DNA from: Streptomyces sp. NBC_01231
GTDB lineage: Bacteria > Actinomycetota > Actinomycetes > Streptomycetales > Streptomycetaceae
Reading direction: 5' to 3'
NCBI GenBank assembly: GCA_035999765.1
Contig: CP108521.1
Location: 2,728,001-2,792,000, forward strand
Length of the DNA stretch: 64,000 bases
Shown here: in pieces, positions 41,385-50,196 of the stretch
Layout of the letters: every line of letters begins with the position of its first letter
Numbering within the stretch: position 1 is the stretch's first letter
Translations under genes and position numbers: made by a program
Notes under the pieces: model-generated
The model's database searches: none
What the model was told of the DNA's origin: nothing
Seen by the model: only the letters and a program-made list of their open reading frames with translations

Positions 41385-42077
41385 TCACTCGTCGTCGAGC
41401 CCGCGCTCTATCGCGTACCGCACCAGTTCGACCCTGTTGTGCAGTTGCAGCTTGCCGAGGGTGTTCTGGACGTGGTTCTGGACCGTCCGGTGGGAGATGA
41501 CCAGCCGTTCGGCGATCTGCTTGTAGCTCAGGCCCTTGGCGACCAGTCGCAGCACCTCGGTCTCGCGGTCGGTGAGCTGCGGGGCCCGGGGCTGGTCGGC
41601 GTCCGGGGCGCCGGGGGCCGGCTCGGAGGCCAGGCGCCGGTACTCGCCGAGGACCAGGCCGGCCAGGCCGGGCGTGAACACCGGGTCGCCGACCGCCGTG
41701 CGGCGGACCGCGTCCAGCAGTTCCTCGGTGGACGCCGACTTCAGCAGATAGCCGGTGGCGCCCGACTTCACCGCCTCCAGGACGTCGGCGTGCTCGCCGC
41801 TCGCGGACAGCACGAGCACCCGCAACGCCGGGTTGGCGGCGACCAGTTCCTTGCAGACCTGGACCCCGGGCTTGGCCGGCAGGTTCAGGTCGAGCACCAG
41901 GACATCGGGCGCGGCGGCCTTGGCGCGGCGTACGGCCTGGTCGCCGTCGCCCGCGGTGGCGACCACGTCGAAGCCGGACTCGCCCAGGTCACGGGCGACG
42001 GCGTCGCGCCACATCGGGTGGTCGTCGACCACCATGACCCGGATCCGGTCCGGCCGGCCCTCGCTGTTGTCCGTCAT
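41385..42077 (-). CDS. NarL/FixJ-type response regulator
   Basis: It has 230 residues from ATG 42077 (MTDNSEGRPDRIR), which overlaps the stop of the sensor kinase (ATGA). The receiver has acidic Asp18-Asp19, phosphoacceptor Asp63 (LVLDLNLP) and Lys in LLKSAS; the C-terminal LuxR-type helix-turn-helix is in LTDRETEVLRLVAKGLSYKQIAERL followed by VISHRTVQNHVQ. It is partnered with the kinase directly upstream. Targets are unknown. Confidence 0.93.
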   Translation of the reverse strand: MTDNSEGRPDRIRVMVVDDHPMWRDAVARDLGESGFDVVATAGDGDQAVRRAKAAAPDVLVLDLNLPAKPGVQVCKELVAANPALRVLVLSASGEHADVLEAVKSGATGYLLKSASTEELLDAVRRTAVGDPVFTPGLAGLVLGEYRRLASEPAPGAPDADQPRAPQLTDRETEVLRLVAKGLSYKQIAERLVISHRTVQNHVQNTLGKLQLHNRVELVRYAIERGLDDE

Positions 42078-43285
42078 CGCCTCTCCGCCTTCCCCCGTGA
42101 AGACCGCGTCTCCTTCGGTACTTTCAGTTCGACCTCCGTGCCCTGGCCGGGCACCGAGATCAGTTCGGCGCTGCCGCCGAGTTCGCGCAGGCGGCTCCGG
42201 ATCGACAGGGCCACGCCGAGTCTGCCCTCGCCCTCGGCCTGCGCGAGCCGGCCCTCGGGGATGCCGGGGCCGTCGTCCCGTACGGTCACGATCACCTCGT
42301 CCGGCTCGTCCTCGACGAGAAGCCACGCGCGCGCCTGCTCACCCGCGTGCCTGCGTACGTTGTCCAGGGCGGCGCCGACCGCGGCGGCCAGCTCCCTCGC
42401 GGCGGCCGGCGGCAACTGCACGGGCGCGCCGGGCTCGGCGAGGCTGACCCTCGCGGAGGCGTACGGCGCGAGCAGGGAGCGCAGGTCGACCGGCCCGTCG
42501 GCGTCCTCGTCGTCGGGCACCTCGACCGTCCGTACGACGGCCCCCTCGGCCGCGTCCTCCGAAGCGCGGGAGACCGGGACCAGCCCGCCGGAGACCAGGG
42601 TGCGCAGGGCGACCTCCTGTTCGCCGGCCATCCGGCCCAGCTCGGCCGCCTCACCGCCCAGGACGGCACCGCGCCGCTGCACCATCGCCAGCACCTGGAG
42701 CACGCTGTCGTGGATGTCCCGGGCCAGCCGCTCCCGCTCCCGGGTCGCGGCCTCGATCTCCAGGGCTCGGGCGAGGGTGCGCTCGGAGGCGCGGGCGACC
42801 TCGACGACGTAGCCGATGGCGATGGAGGCGACCCAGACCAGGATCACGTTGTGGACGGTGTCGCGGGCCGGGGCGCCGCGCTCGACCAGGTTGACGGCGG
42901 CGACCGCGGTGGAGGCGAAGGCCGCCCAGCGCCAGCCGCCCTTGACCGCGAAGGCCAGCACCGAGCCCGCGGTCCATATGGACGGCAGGGTCGGGCCACC
43001 CTCCTGGATCCGGCCGGGCGCGTCGGCGAGGGGCGTCAGCAGGATGCCGACGAGCGCCACGGTGAGGTCGGCGGCGAGGAACCGCTTGGTACAGGCCGCC
43101 GCGTTCGCGACCCGGGGGATGGTGGCCAGGGTCCAGCCGCACAGCACGACGTAGTAGGCGATGGCCACGCCGGGGCGGGCGAACTTGTCGTAGGCGGTGG
43201 CGAACAGACCCACCGCGTACAGCATGGTGAGCACCCGGTACGCGGTGAGCGCACGCCACAGCGGCTGCTCCACCGACATCCTCAT
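42074..43285 (-). CDS. Sensor histidine kinase (HisKA_3 type)
   Basis: About 403 residues from ATG 43285 (MRMSVEQPLWRAL). A GTG at 43315 or an ATG at 43279 are alternatives; none has a strong ribosome binding site. Several hydrophobic segments fill residues 10-160, then the dimerisation helix with the phosphorylated His in RERLARDIHDSVLQVLAM, and a HATPase domain with ALDNVRRHAGE and VRDDGPGIPEGRL. The PspC/MacS-like domains seen in some relatives are absent. It works with the overlapping response regulator; the signal is unknown. Confidence 0.9.
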   Translation of the reverse strand: MRMSVEQPLWRALTAYRVLTMLYAVGLFATAYDKFARPGVAIAYYVVLCGWTLATIPRVANAAACTKRFLAADLTVALVGILLTPLADAPGRIQEGGPTLPSIWTAGSVLAFAVKGGWRWAAFASTAVAAVNLVERGAPARDTVHNVILVWVASIAIGYVVEVARASERTLARALEIEAATRERERLARDIHDSVLQVLAMVQRRGAVLGGEAAELGRMAGEQEVALRTLVSGGLVPVSRASEDAAEGAVVRTVEVPDDEDADGPVDLRSLLAPYASARVSLAEPGAPVQLPPAAARELAAAVGAALDNVRRHAGEQARAWLLVEDEPDEVIVTVRDDGPGIPEGRLAQAEGEGRLGVALSIRSRLRELGGSAELISVPGQGTEVELKVPKETRSSRGKAERR

Positions 43286-43343
43286 GACCCGCTCGCGCTT
43301 GGCCAACTCCCCCACCCCCCGACCCGGACTGCCCCGTCCAGGA

Positions 43344-44114
43344 CTACGACTTCTCTTTTTCGGCCTGTTCCTTCTCCGCCTGCGCAAGTGCGGCCCTGGC
43401 CGCCTTCTCCGCTTCCTTCTCGGCCTTCGTCGCCTCCGCCATCTGCCGCTTGGCCGCGGTCGCGTAGATGTCGACGTACTCCTGGCCGGAGAGCTTCATG
43501 ATCTCGTACATGACCTCGTCGGTCAGGGCGCGCAGGACGAAGCGGTCGTGCTCCATGCCCTGGTAGCGGCTGAAGTCCAGGGGCTCGCCGATGCGGATGC
43601 CGGGCCGCATCAGTTTCGGCATCACCTGGCCGGGCGGCTGGATCTTCTCCGTGTCGATCATGGCGACCGGGATGACCGGCGCGCCGCTGGCCAGCGCCAC
43701 ACGCGCGAGGCCGCCGGGCTTGCCCCGGTAGAGACGGCCGTCGGGCGAACGGGTGCCCTCGGGGTAGATCCCGAACAGCTCACCGCGCTCCAGGACCTCG
43801 ATGCCGCTCTTGACGGCCGCCTCGCCCGCGCCGCGCGCGCCGGAGCGGTCCACCGGGAGCTGGCCGACCCCTTTGAAGAACGCGGCCGTCAGCCGGCCCT
43901 TCACTCCGGGGGTGGTGAAGTACTCGGCCTTCGCGATGAAGGTGACCTTGCGGTCGAGGACCGCGGGCAGGAAGAACGAGTCGGAGAACGACAGGTGATT
44001 GCTCGCCAGGATGGCGGGGCCCTCGGCCGGAATGTTCTCCATGCCTTCCACCCAGGGCCTGAAGGCGACCTTGAGCGGCCCTCCGATGGCGACCTTCATC
44101 GTGCCGTACAACAA
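43344..44114 (-). CDS. PlsC-type 1-acylglycerol-3-phosphate acyltransferase
   Basis: Membrane-associated acyltransferase of 256 residues. The catalytic HxxxxD motif is SNHLSFSDS near residue 39, and the glycerophosphate-binding motif is YPEGTRSPDG near residue 117. The tail is a Lys/Glu/Ala coiled-coil-like stretch (KAEKEAEKAARAALAQAEKE). The start is TTG at 44114, fixed by AGGAGG seven bases upstream; the ATG at 44099 would be too far from it. It corresponds in position to Rv2182c of M. tuberculosis. Confidence 0.9.
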   Translation of the reverse strand: MLYGTMKVAIGGPLKVAFRPWVEGMENIPAEGPAILASNHLSFSDSFFLPAVLDRKVTFIAKAEYFTTPGVKGRLTAAFFKGVGQLPVDRSGARGAGEAAVKSGIEVLERGELFGIYPEGTRSPDGRLYRGKPGGLARVALASGAPVIPVAMIDTEKIQPPGQVMPKLMRPGIRIGEPLDFSRYQGMEHDRFVLRALTDEVMYEIMKLSGQEYVDIYATAAKRQMAEATKAEKEAEKAARAALAQAEKEQAEKEKS

Positions 44115-44259
44115 CCGAGTGCCTCCTGTGTCTGTCGGTCAGACCATATCCCGCAGCACTGTCAATGAGCCCGACGGCCCTGGTCGGTGTCAGTGCGGTC
44201 GCGTACGGTGAACATCACCTGGACTCGTTCACGCCCTTCTCATGAACAGGAGACCGAAG

Positions 44260-45039
44260 GTGCCGGTCCTCCCTGGAGCCGAGCCGTTCCGCCACGAGGG
44301 CGGGGAAGCGGGTGTCCTCCTCTGTCACGGCTTCACCGGTTCCCCCCAGTCGCTGCGCCCCTGGGGGGAGTTTCTGGCCGAGCGCGGTCTGACCGTCTCG
44401 CTGCCCCTGCTGCCGGGCCACGGCACACGCTGGGAGGACATGCAGCTCACCGGCTGGCAGGACTGGTACGCGGAGGTGGACCGCGAGCTGCGTGCCCTGC
44501 GCGAGCGCTGCTCGCAGGTGTTCGTGGCGGGCCTGTCGATGGGCGGCACGCTCGCGCTGCGGCTGGCCGCGAAACACGGGGACACGGTCAGCGGTGTCGT
44601 CGTCGTCAACCCGGCGAACCGTATGCACGGGCTGGCCGCGCACGCTCTCCCCGTGGTCCATCACCTCGTCCGGTCGACGAAGGGCATCGCGAGCGACATC
44701 GCCAAGGAGGGCAGCACCGAGCTGGGGTACGACCGGGTGCCGCTGCGCGCGGCGCACTCGCTGCGGTCGTTCTTCCGCCTCGTCGACGGTGAGCTGCCGC
44801 AGGTCACCCAGCCGCTGCTGGTCCTGCGCAGCGTCCAGGACCATGTGGTGCCGGGGGCAGACTCCGCGCGTGTCCTGAGTCGAGTCTCGTCCACGGACGT
44901 ACAGGAGTTCGTGCTGGAACAGAGTTACCACGTCGCGACGTTGGACCATGAGGCGGACCGGATCTTCGAGGAGAGCTACTCGTTCATCAGCCGGCTCGCC
45001 CCCAGCATCGGCAAGGAAGGGACGGCCGCCCGTGGCTGA
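44260..45039 (+). CDS. Alpha/beta hydrolase (carboxylesterase/lipase-like)
   Basis: It has 259 residues. I chose GTG 44260 (VPVLPGAEPF) because AGGAGA is six bases upstream; the ATG at 44242 lies before that site. Oxyanion region LLCHGFTGSPQSLRPWG, nucleophile Ser in FVAGLSMGGTLAL, the acid in LLVLRSVQDHVVP and His in QSYHVATLD form a full catalytic set, as in the carboxylesterase Est30 and monoacylglycerol lipase group. Position and strand are divergent from the acyltransferase, so lipid turnover is a fair guess. Confidence 0.9.
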   Translation: MPVLPGAEPFRHEGGEAGVLLCHGFTGSPQSLRPWGEFLAERGLTVSLPLLPGHGTRWEDMQLTGWQDWYAEVDRELRALRERCSQVFVAGLSMGGTLALRLAAKHGDTVSGVVVVNPANRMHGLAAHALPVVHHLVRSTKGIASDIAKEGSTELGYDRVPLRAAHSLRSFFRLVDGELPQVTQPLLVLRSVQDHVVPGADSARVLSRVSSTDVQEFVLEQSYHVATLDHEADRIFEESYSFISRLAPSIGKEGTAARG

Positions 45040-45730
45040 GCACGACTCCGATCGCGAGGAGCGCGAGGAGCGCGAGCCCGAGGAGCAGAGCGTCCCGTTC
45101 GACGAGGCCGCCGCGTGGGCGGCCATCGTCGCCGGATACGGCGAGGAGCCGCCGGACCCGCCGGGCGTCAAGCCCTTCAAGTCGGTCGAGGACCTGGCGC
45201 TGCTGGAGACCGAGACGAACGACGGCGGTCCCCAGGCAGCCGGGGACACCAAACGGACGAAGGAACCGAAGGAAACGAAGGGACCAAAGGAGGCGAAGGA
45301 GACGAAGGAAGCCGGGGCGGCCAGGGAGGCCACAGACTCCCCTGACTCCGCGGACTCCACTGACTCCCGTGACGAGAAGCCCGTGAAGCCCCTCGGCGGC
45401 TCGGTCGCCTTCGCGCCCGGGGTGGGCCCGCGGGACTACAGCATGCCGGAGCCTGCCGACGAGGACCTCGGCGAGGACGACGAGGGACACTTCGTACCGC
45501 CGGAGCCGCCCCCGCTGCCCGCCGCCGACACCACCGCGAAGTTCGCCTGGCTGGGCGTGCTCGGTGGGCCGGTCCTGCTCCTGCTGGCGGTCCTGCTCGG
45601 CTGGGAGATGACCTGGTGGCTGACCACGGTCGCCATCGGCGGTTTCCTGGGCGGCTTCGCCACGCTGGTCCTGCGGATGCGCACGGGCGACGAGGACGAC
45701 GACGACCCCGGGCGGGGAGCCGTCGTCTAG
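45032..45730 (+). CDS. Acidic membrane protein with Lys/Glu/Thr repeats
   Basis: It has 232 residues from GTG 45032 (VAEHDSDREERE), overlapping the hydrolase stop by 8 nt. A charged N-terminal half includes AAAWAAIVAGYGEEPPDPPG and a low-complexity stretch of TKE/PKE/AKE units (TKEPKETKGPKEAKETKEAG), and two hydrophobic segments lie at about 170-212. The end is acidic (GDEDDDDPG). I recognise no domain. It is probably co-transcribed with the hydrolase. Its last 25 bp form the first unit of a tandem repeat. Confidence 0.72.
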   Translation: MAEHDSDREEREEREPEEQSVPFDEAAAWAAIVAGYGEEPPDPPGVKPFKSVEDLALLETETNDGGPQAAGDTKRTKEPKETKGPKEAKETKEAGAAREATDSPDSADSTDSRDEKPVKPLGGSVAFAPGVGPRDYSMPEPADEDLGEDDEGHFVPPEPPPLPAADTTAKFAWLGVLGGPVLLLLAVLLGWEMTWWLTTVAIGGFLGGFATLVLRMRTGDEDDDDPGRGAVV

Positions 45731-45809
45731 ACCCCGGGCGGGGACCGTCGCCCCAAGGCCCAGGGCGGGGAGCCGTCGTCCAGGCCCGGGCGGGGAGCCG
45801 TCGTCCGGA
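45706..45809. repeat. Four 25-27 bp tandem repeats at a gene end
   Basis: Units start at 45706, 45732, 45759 and 45785; each has CCC(C/A)GGGCGGGGA(G)CCGTCG. Unit one overlaps the last codons and stop of the preceding gene. The pattern resembles the one after nfo: duplication of a coding 3' end into the intergenic region. It may also form the terminator for this unit. Confidence 0.75.
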
Positions 45810-45839
45810 TCTCGGCCGAAGGAACAACTCCGCCAGGCC

Positions 45840-46595
45840 TCAGTTCGCTGGAATTCTGAGGGCGGCCAGGACCGGAAGGTGGTCCGTGGCCGCCCTCAGG
45901 TCGGCCTCCGTCACCCCGGGGTGGCCGAGCGGGACCCCGCAGCCCAGCACCTCGATGCCCTTCGTCGCGAAGATCGCGTCGATGCGGCGGTGCGGGTCTG
46001 TGCGGGTCCAGGTGTGCTCGCTGCCCCAGGGGGCGGTCGCCCAGCAGTCCTGGAGACTCTCGGCGAGCCGGGCGAAGGTGCGACCGCCGGGGCGTTCGTT
46101 GAGGTCGCCGCCCGCGATCGCGTGCTCCGCCCCCATTCCGGCGAGCCGGTCCAGGAGCATCCCGCCCTGCGCGTACCGCTCTTCCTTCTCGAGTGAGAGG
46201 TGGCAGCTCAGCACGCCGAGGCGGGCGCCGCCGAACCGTACGACCGCGGTCGCGAAGCCGCGCCGGTGCCGGCCCGGGGTGAGGGGGAGCAGGACGTCCT
46301 CGGTGCGTTCGACGGTGGCCCGGAGCGTACAGAGGATCGCCGGGCCCGCGGCCGTGCCGCCACCGGAGAGGATCACCTGACCGGACGCCGCCGCGAGGCG
46401 GGCGAGCTTCTTGCGCCAGCGGAAGAAGCGGGGCGCTTCCTGCACGAGGACCAGGTCGGGTGCGCAGGCGCTGATGACGCGGGCGAGGGCGGTGGTGTCG
46501 TCGCGCATCGAGCGGATGTTGTAGCCGAGGACACGGATGACGGCGGAACCATCGGGTTCGGTACGGGAGTTGGGGAGCAGGGGTGGCGTCACCAT
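45840..46595 (-). CDS. Endonuclease/exonuclease/phosphatase family protein
   Basis: It has 251 residues from ATG 46595 (MVTPPLLPN); TATCGT lies 6 nt upstream, so the start may be leaderless. EEP-fold motifs are VLGYNIRSM, LVLVQEAP, AGGDLNERPG and ATDHLPVLAAL, carrying the metal and catalytic residues of the DNase I-like group. The substrate (nucleic acid or phospholipid) cannot be told. The longer frame upstream is not supported. Confidence 0.87.
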   Translation of the reverse strand: MVTPPLLPNSRTEPDGSAVIRVLGYNIRSMRDDTTALARVISACAPDLVLVQEAPRFFRWRKKLARLAAASGQVILSGGGTAAGPAILCTLRATVERTEDVLLPLTPGRHRRGFATAVVRFGGARLGVLSCHLSLEKEERYAQGGMLLDRLAGMGAEHAIAGGDLNERPGGRTFARLAESLQDCWATAPWGSEHTWTRTDPHRRIDAIFATKGIEVLGCGVPLGHPGVTEADLRAATDHLPVLAALRIPAN

Positions 46596-46708
46596 GCCGT
46601 CACGATACGTGCTGAGCGTGGGTGGCAGGGGCAGCGACAGGTCGTACGTCGGCTGCGGGTTCGTGAGGGCTGTCGCGCCCACGCTGCGGAGCCGCACAGG
46701 GACACAGC

Positions 46709-46731
46709 CCCGCGCCCTGGAAGGGCGCGGG
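46709..46731 (-). terminator. glk terminator
   Basis: A 10-bp stem CCCGCGCCCT (46709-46718) and AGGGCGCGGG (46722-46731) with a 3-nt loop, 26 bp after the glk stop. Read on the minus strand it starts CAGTTCCCGCGCCC, a sequence I recall as frequent at Streptomyces terminators. Confidence 0.7.
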
Positions 46732-46756
46732 AACTGACGTACCTCCGAAAGGCGCC

Positions 46757-47710
46757 CTACATGATCGGGTCGGGCTCCCGGGCCAGGTCGGCCGCGCCCA
46801 CCAGTCCCGCCTTGTTGCCCAGCTGGGCGGCGATGACGTCCGCCACCGGACGCCAGTTGCCGCCCACCAGCCAGCGCTTGTACGACTTGCGGATCGGGTC
46901 GAGGACCAGTTCGCCCTCGTCCGAGAGGCCGCCGCCGACGATGAAGGCGGAGGGGTCGAACAGGGAGGCGAGGTCGGCGAGGCCGGCGCCGGCCCAACGA
47001 GCCAGCTCCCGGTAGGAGTCCACGGCGACCGGGTCGCCCTGACGGGCGGCCATGGAGATGTGCTTGCCCTCGATGCCTTCGGGGGTGCCGTCGCCGAGGC
47101 CGAGCAGGATGTCCGCGTTCTCGGGGGTGGCGTTGGCGCGCTGCTTGGCGTATCTCACGAGGGCGCGCCCGGAGGCGTACTGCTCCCAGCAGCCCTGCGA
47201 GCCGCAGCCGCACAGCAGCCCGTCCGGCACCATGCGGATGTGGCCGAACTCGGCGGCCACGCCGAAGTGGCCGCGGCGCAGCTTGTTGCCGATGATGATG
47301 CCGCCGCCGAGGCCGGTGCCGAGGGTGATGCAGATGACGTTGCGGTGGCCCTTGCCGCCGCCGAACTTGTACTCGCCCCAGGCGGCCGCGTTGGCGTCGT
47401 TCTCCACGACGACCGGAAGGCCCACGCGGGCCTCGACCTTCTCCTTCAGCGGCTCCTGGCGCCAGTCGATGTTCGGCGCGAAGTAGACCGTCGAGCGCTG
47501 ACGGTTGACGTAGCCGGCGGCACCGATGCCCACGCCGACGATCTCGTGCCCGACGCGCGCCCCGTCCACCGCCGAGGCTATGGCGTCCACGATGCCCTCG
47601 GCCGTGCCCGGGGTCGGCACCTTGTGGGTCGAGAGGATGTTGCCTTCCTCATCGACCACGCCGGCCGCGATCTTCGTGCCGCCGATGTCGACGCCGATGG
47701 TGAGTCCCAT
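46757..47710 (-). CDS. glk: ROK-family glucokinase
   Basis: Cytosolic ATP-glucose kinase of 317 residues, the same length as I recall for S. coelicolor GlkA, which is needed for glucose repression. ATP site DIGGTKIAAGVVDEEG, sugar-binding ENDANAAAWGE with EFGHIRM, and the ROK zinc motif CGCGSQGCWEQYASG are all present. ATG 47710 has GAGGGA upstream. It is the last gene of a minus-strand run: metallophosphoesterase, SRPBCC, ArsA-like, DUF5304, glk. Confidence 0.96.
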   Translation of the reverse strand: MGLTIGVDIGGTKIAAGVVDEEGNILSTHKVPTPGTAEGIVDAIASAVDGARVGHEIVGVGIGAAGYVNRQRSTVYFAPNIDWRQEPLKEKVEARVGLPVVVENDANAAAWGEYKFGGGKGHRNVICITLGTGLGGGIIIGNKLRRGHFGVAAEFGHIRMVPDGLLCGCGSQGCWEQYASGRALVRYAKQRANATPENADILLGLGDGTPEGIEGKHISMAARQGDPVAVDSYRELARWAGAGLADLASLFDPSAFIVGGGLSDEGELVLDPIRKSYKRWLVGGNWRPVADVIAAQLGNKAGLVGAADLAREPDPIM

Positions 47711-47843
47711 GAATCCCTCAGTTTCGGTCGAGCCCCGCTATGGCCAACCGTACCCGAGGCCCTGTCGTCGGGTCCCCGTCGTCCGCCCGGTGGGCAGGCC
47801 CTCACTGGGCAGGCGGGAAGCCGACGACAGGCGGTCAGAGGAC

Positions 47844-48341
47844 TCAGTCCAGGTCGATGCGTTCGCCCGGGCCGGGCTCGTCGCCCTTGCCGTCACGGGG
47901 CTCGTCCAGGTCGCGTGGGTCGGTGTCCCGGGCAGTCCAGCGTCGCTCCTGGGCCTGGACGGCCGACCGGTACGCCGCTAGCAGCTCGTTCCCCGCGGCG
48001 GCGAGATGGTCGAAGATGTCCGGGTTGCGCTCGATCACGGGTTCCACGGCGGACTTGGCCTGCTGGACGACCTGCTTCACGACCTGCTGGGCGGCCGGAC
48101 CGGCGACGGCACCGAGCAGGGGGGACTGGAAGCCGGACAGTTTGTCCGCGACGGTGTCGACGAGCTTGCGCAACTCCTCGGCGGCCGAGCCCGGCGGCGG
48201 ACCGTACTGGGTGCGTCGGCGGGCCTTCTCCGCCGCGAGGTCCTCGGCGCACGCCGTCGCCCAGGCGTCGGCGTCGGTCGCCCGCACCTCGTCGACGGTC
48301 TCGCGCCCGCCCTCCTCGGACTGGGGGAGCTCTTCGCTCAT
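47844..48341 (-). CDS. DUF5304 family protein
   Basis: It has 165 residues; ATG 48341 with AGGAG upstream. The protein is charged and helical, with a conserved middle (SAAEELRKLVDTVADKLSGFQSP) and a helix VKQVVQQAKSAVEPVIERNPD, and an acidic tail. No membrane segment and no catalytic motif are visible. It has the position of Rv2183c/Rv2186c-type genes beside the ArsA-like gene in mycobacteria, but I cannot show homology. It lies 133 bp before glk and 57 bp after the ArsA-like gene. Confidence 0.8.
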   Translation of the reverse strand: MSEELPQSEEGGRETVDEVRATDADAWATACAEDLAAEKARRRTQYGPPPGSAAEELRKLVDTVADKLSGFQSPLLGAVAGPAAQQVVKQVVQQAKSAVEPVIERNPDIFDHLAAAGNELLAAYRSAVQAQERRWTARDTDPRDLDEPRDGKGDEPGPGERIDLD

Positions 48342-48398
48342 GACGGACTCCTGACTACGGTTCGTCTCTACGACGTTACCCGAACGGGCGTATCCGGT

Positions 48399-49568
48399 TC
48401 ACCGGGTCCGCGGCCAGAGTTCCGGGTCCGGCGCGAACCGGATGCGCAGCTCGCCCTCGCGCAGGGCGGCGCCGGCGACGGTGCAGCGGCGCAGGGCGGA
48501 CGGCAGCGGGACGATCCGGCGGCATGGGCCCGCGCTGACGACGAGTTCGTCGCCGCGCCGGATCAGGTCCAGCTCGTCGCGTATGGCGCCGGGCAGCGGG
48601 ATGTGCCAGACCAGCACCCCGTCCTCGGCGAGCCGGTCGGCCACGGGCCACTCGACGGTGGAGGTCGTGTCGTTGACCCCGTCGACGGCGAGCGCGTCGA
48701 GGTCGTCGGTGCCCCGGGGGTCGTGGCCGAGGTGGGCGACGGTCCGGACGTCGTACGCCGCCCGCCACTCGTCCAGGGTCTTGCGCTGCTGCGCGATCAG
48801 ATGGGCCGACCAGGTGTCCTGCGCGGCCTCGGGCAGGACCCGGCTCGCGACCAGGACGTCGGGCCGCAGGCCGCGCAGGGCGAGGGCGAGTCCCGCGCCG
48901 CGGACGGCGTCGGCGCCGGCCGGGCCGGGTTCGGCGACCAGCCGTACGACGGTGTCGCGGTCGGCGAGGACGGCCTCGACGGCCGCCAGCTCGACGTCCC
49001 AGCGGGCGGCCGTCTCGTACAGCCACTCCGAGGGCATGGGCACGCCGGCCAGCCGGCCGAGGACGGGGCGCAGGGCGCGGGCCGCCTGTCGCTCGCTCGG
49101 CAGCAGGCGGCGCAGGTAGCGGCGCAGTTCCTCGGGCAGCGCGAGGAGGGCGAGCGCCTGCGGGATGGGCGGGAGGTCGACGACCACCAGGTCGTGGGCC
49201 TCGCTGAGGACGGCGTCCCGCAGGGCGCGCAGCAGGGAGAGTTCCTCGGCGCCGGGGAGGGGGGTGACCTCCTCGGGGTCCAGGGGGGAGGCGCCGAGCA
49301 GGTCGAGGGCGGAGGCGGCGCGGTCCTGGAACCCGGTCAGATCGTCCCGGAAGCGTTCGACCGCGTCCGGACGCCAGACCGTGAGGTTCGGCGCGACCTG
49401 CCGGGGGGCCGGGCCCGTCGCCGTGCCGAGTGCCGCGCCGAGGGTGTCGGTGCGGTCGGCACCGAGGAGGATGGTGCGGGTGCCCTCGCGGGCGGCGGCG
49501 AGGGCGGTGGCGGCGGCGACGGTGGTACGACCGCTGCCGCCGGGGCCCGTGATCAGGATGGTGCGCAT
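48399..49568 (-). CDS. ArsA/GET3-like ATPase homologue with altered P-loop
   Basis: It has 389 residues. The N-terminus MRTILITGPGGSGRTTVAAATALAAA has the shape of the ArsA deviant Walker A (KGGVGKTT), but the signature Lys is Pro9 and the P-loop Lys is Arg14. Later parts still fit the family: LVVVDLPPIPQAL for Walker B/switch, and a C-terminal beta-rich region (VWHIPLPGAIRDELDLIRRGDEL, in two parts). It could bind nucleotide weakly or not at all. ATG 49568 is preceded by a short GC-rich gap of 59 bp from the SRPBCC gene. It corresponds in position to Rv2184c. Confidence 0.83.
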   Translation of the reverse strand: MRTILITGPGGSGRTTVAAATALAAAREGTRTILLGADRTDTLGAALGTATGPAPRQVAPNLTVWRPDAVERFRDDLTGFQDRAASALDLLGASPLDPEEVTPLPGAEELSLLRALRDAVLSEAHDLVVVDLPPIPQALALLALPEELRRYLRRLLPSERQAARALRPVLGRLAGVPMPSEWLYETAARWDVELAAVEAVLADRDTVVRLVAEPGPAGADAVRGAGLALALRGLRPDVLVASRVLPEAAQDTWSAHLIAQQRKTLDEWRAAYDVRTVAHLGHDPRGTDDLDALAVDGVNDTTSTVEWPVADRLAEDGVLVWHIPLPGAIRDELDLIRRGDELVVSAGPCRRIVPLPSALRRCTVAGAALREGELRIRFAPDPELWPRTR

Positions 49569-49627
49569 GGGGGTGACCGTAACCGAGGCGGAGGCACGGC
49601 CGCGTCGGGCCGGTACCCCGCTGCCGA

Positions 49628-50071
49628 TCAGGCCTCCTTCGACTCCACCCGCTTCTTCAGCCCCGCCAGCGCCCGGTCGATGATGACCTTCTCCGCCTTG
49701 CGCTTGATCATGCCGAGCATGGGGATCTTGACGTCGACGGTGAGCCGGTAGGTGACCTCCGTCGCCCCCGCGCCCGCCGGCTTCAGGAGGTAGGAGCCGT
49801 CGAGGGACCGCAGCATCTGGGACTTGACGAGGGTCCAGGAGACCTCGTGGTCACCCGTCCAGGTGTAGCCCAGGGTCTGGTCGTCCTTGATGGCACCGGC
49901 GTCCATGACGAGACGGACGTGCTCGGCGCGGCCCTGCGCGTCCGTCTTGAGGACCTCCGCCTCCTTCACCTCTCCGGTCCAGTCCGGGTAGCGGGCGAAG
50001 TCCGCGATCACCGCCATGACGTCGGCCGGTGGCGCCTCGATCGTGATGCTCGAGCTGGTGTGTTCCGCCAT
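49628..50071 (-). CDS. SRPBCC (START-like) family protein
   Basis: It has 147 residues from ATG 50071 (MAEHTSSSITIEAPP), with GGAGGAG nine bases upstream. The fold is shown by the first strand SITIEAPPADVMAVIADFARYPDW, a middle YTWTGDHEVSWTLVKSQMLRSLDG and the long last helix KAEKVIIDRALAGLKKRVE. Members bind hydrophobic ligands or act as polyketide cyclases. It corresponds to Rv2185c (TB16.3) of M. tuberculosis, which lies in the same neighbourhood. Probably the first gene of the unit with the ArsA-like protein. Confidence 0.88.
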   Translation of the reverse strand: MAEHTSSSITIEAPPADVMAVIADFARYPDWTGEVKEAEVLKTDAQGRAEHVRLVMDAGAIKDDQTLGYTWTGDHEVSWTLVKSQMLRSLDGSYLLKPAGAGATEVTYRLTVDVKIPMLGMIKRKAEKVIIDRALAGLKKRVESKEA

Positions 50072-50196
50072 CGCCGTGGCTCCTCCAGATACGGGCCGGT
50101 ACTGAGGTCGTCGTGCGCACGTGTGTGCAGCGTGAAGGCTACCGCGCAGCCGACCAGCCGCCTTCACCCCCGTCCGCCCCGGTCACCGGGAAACGC

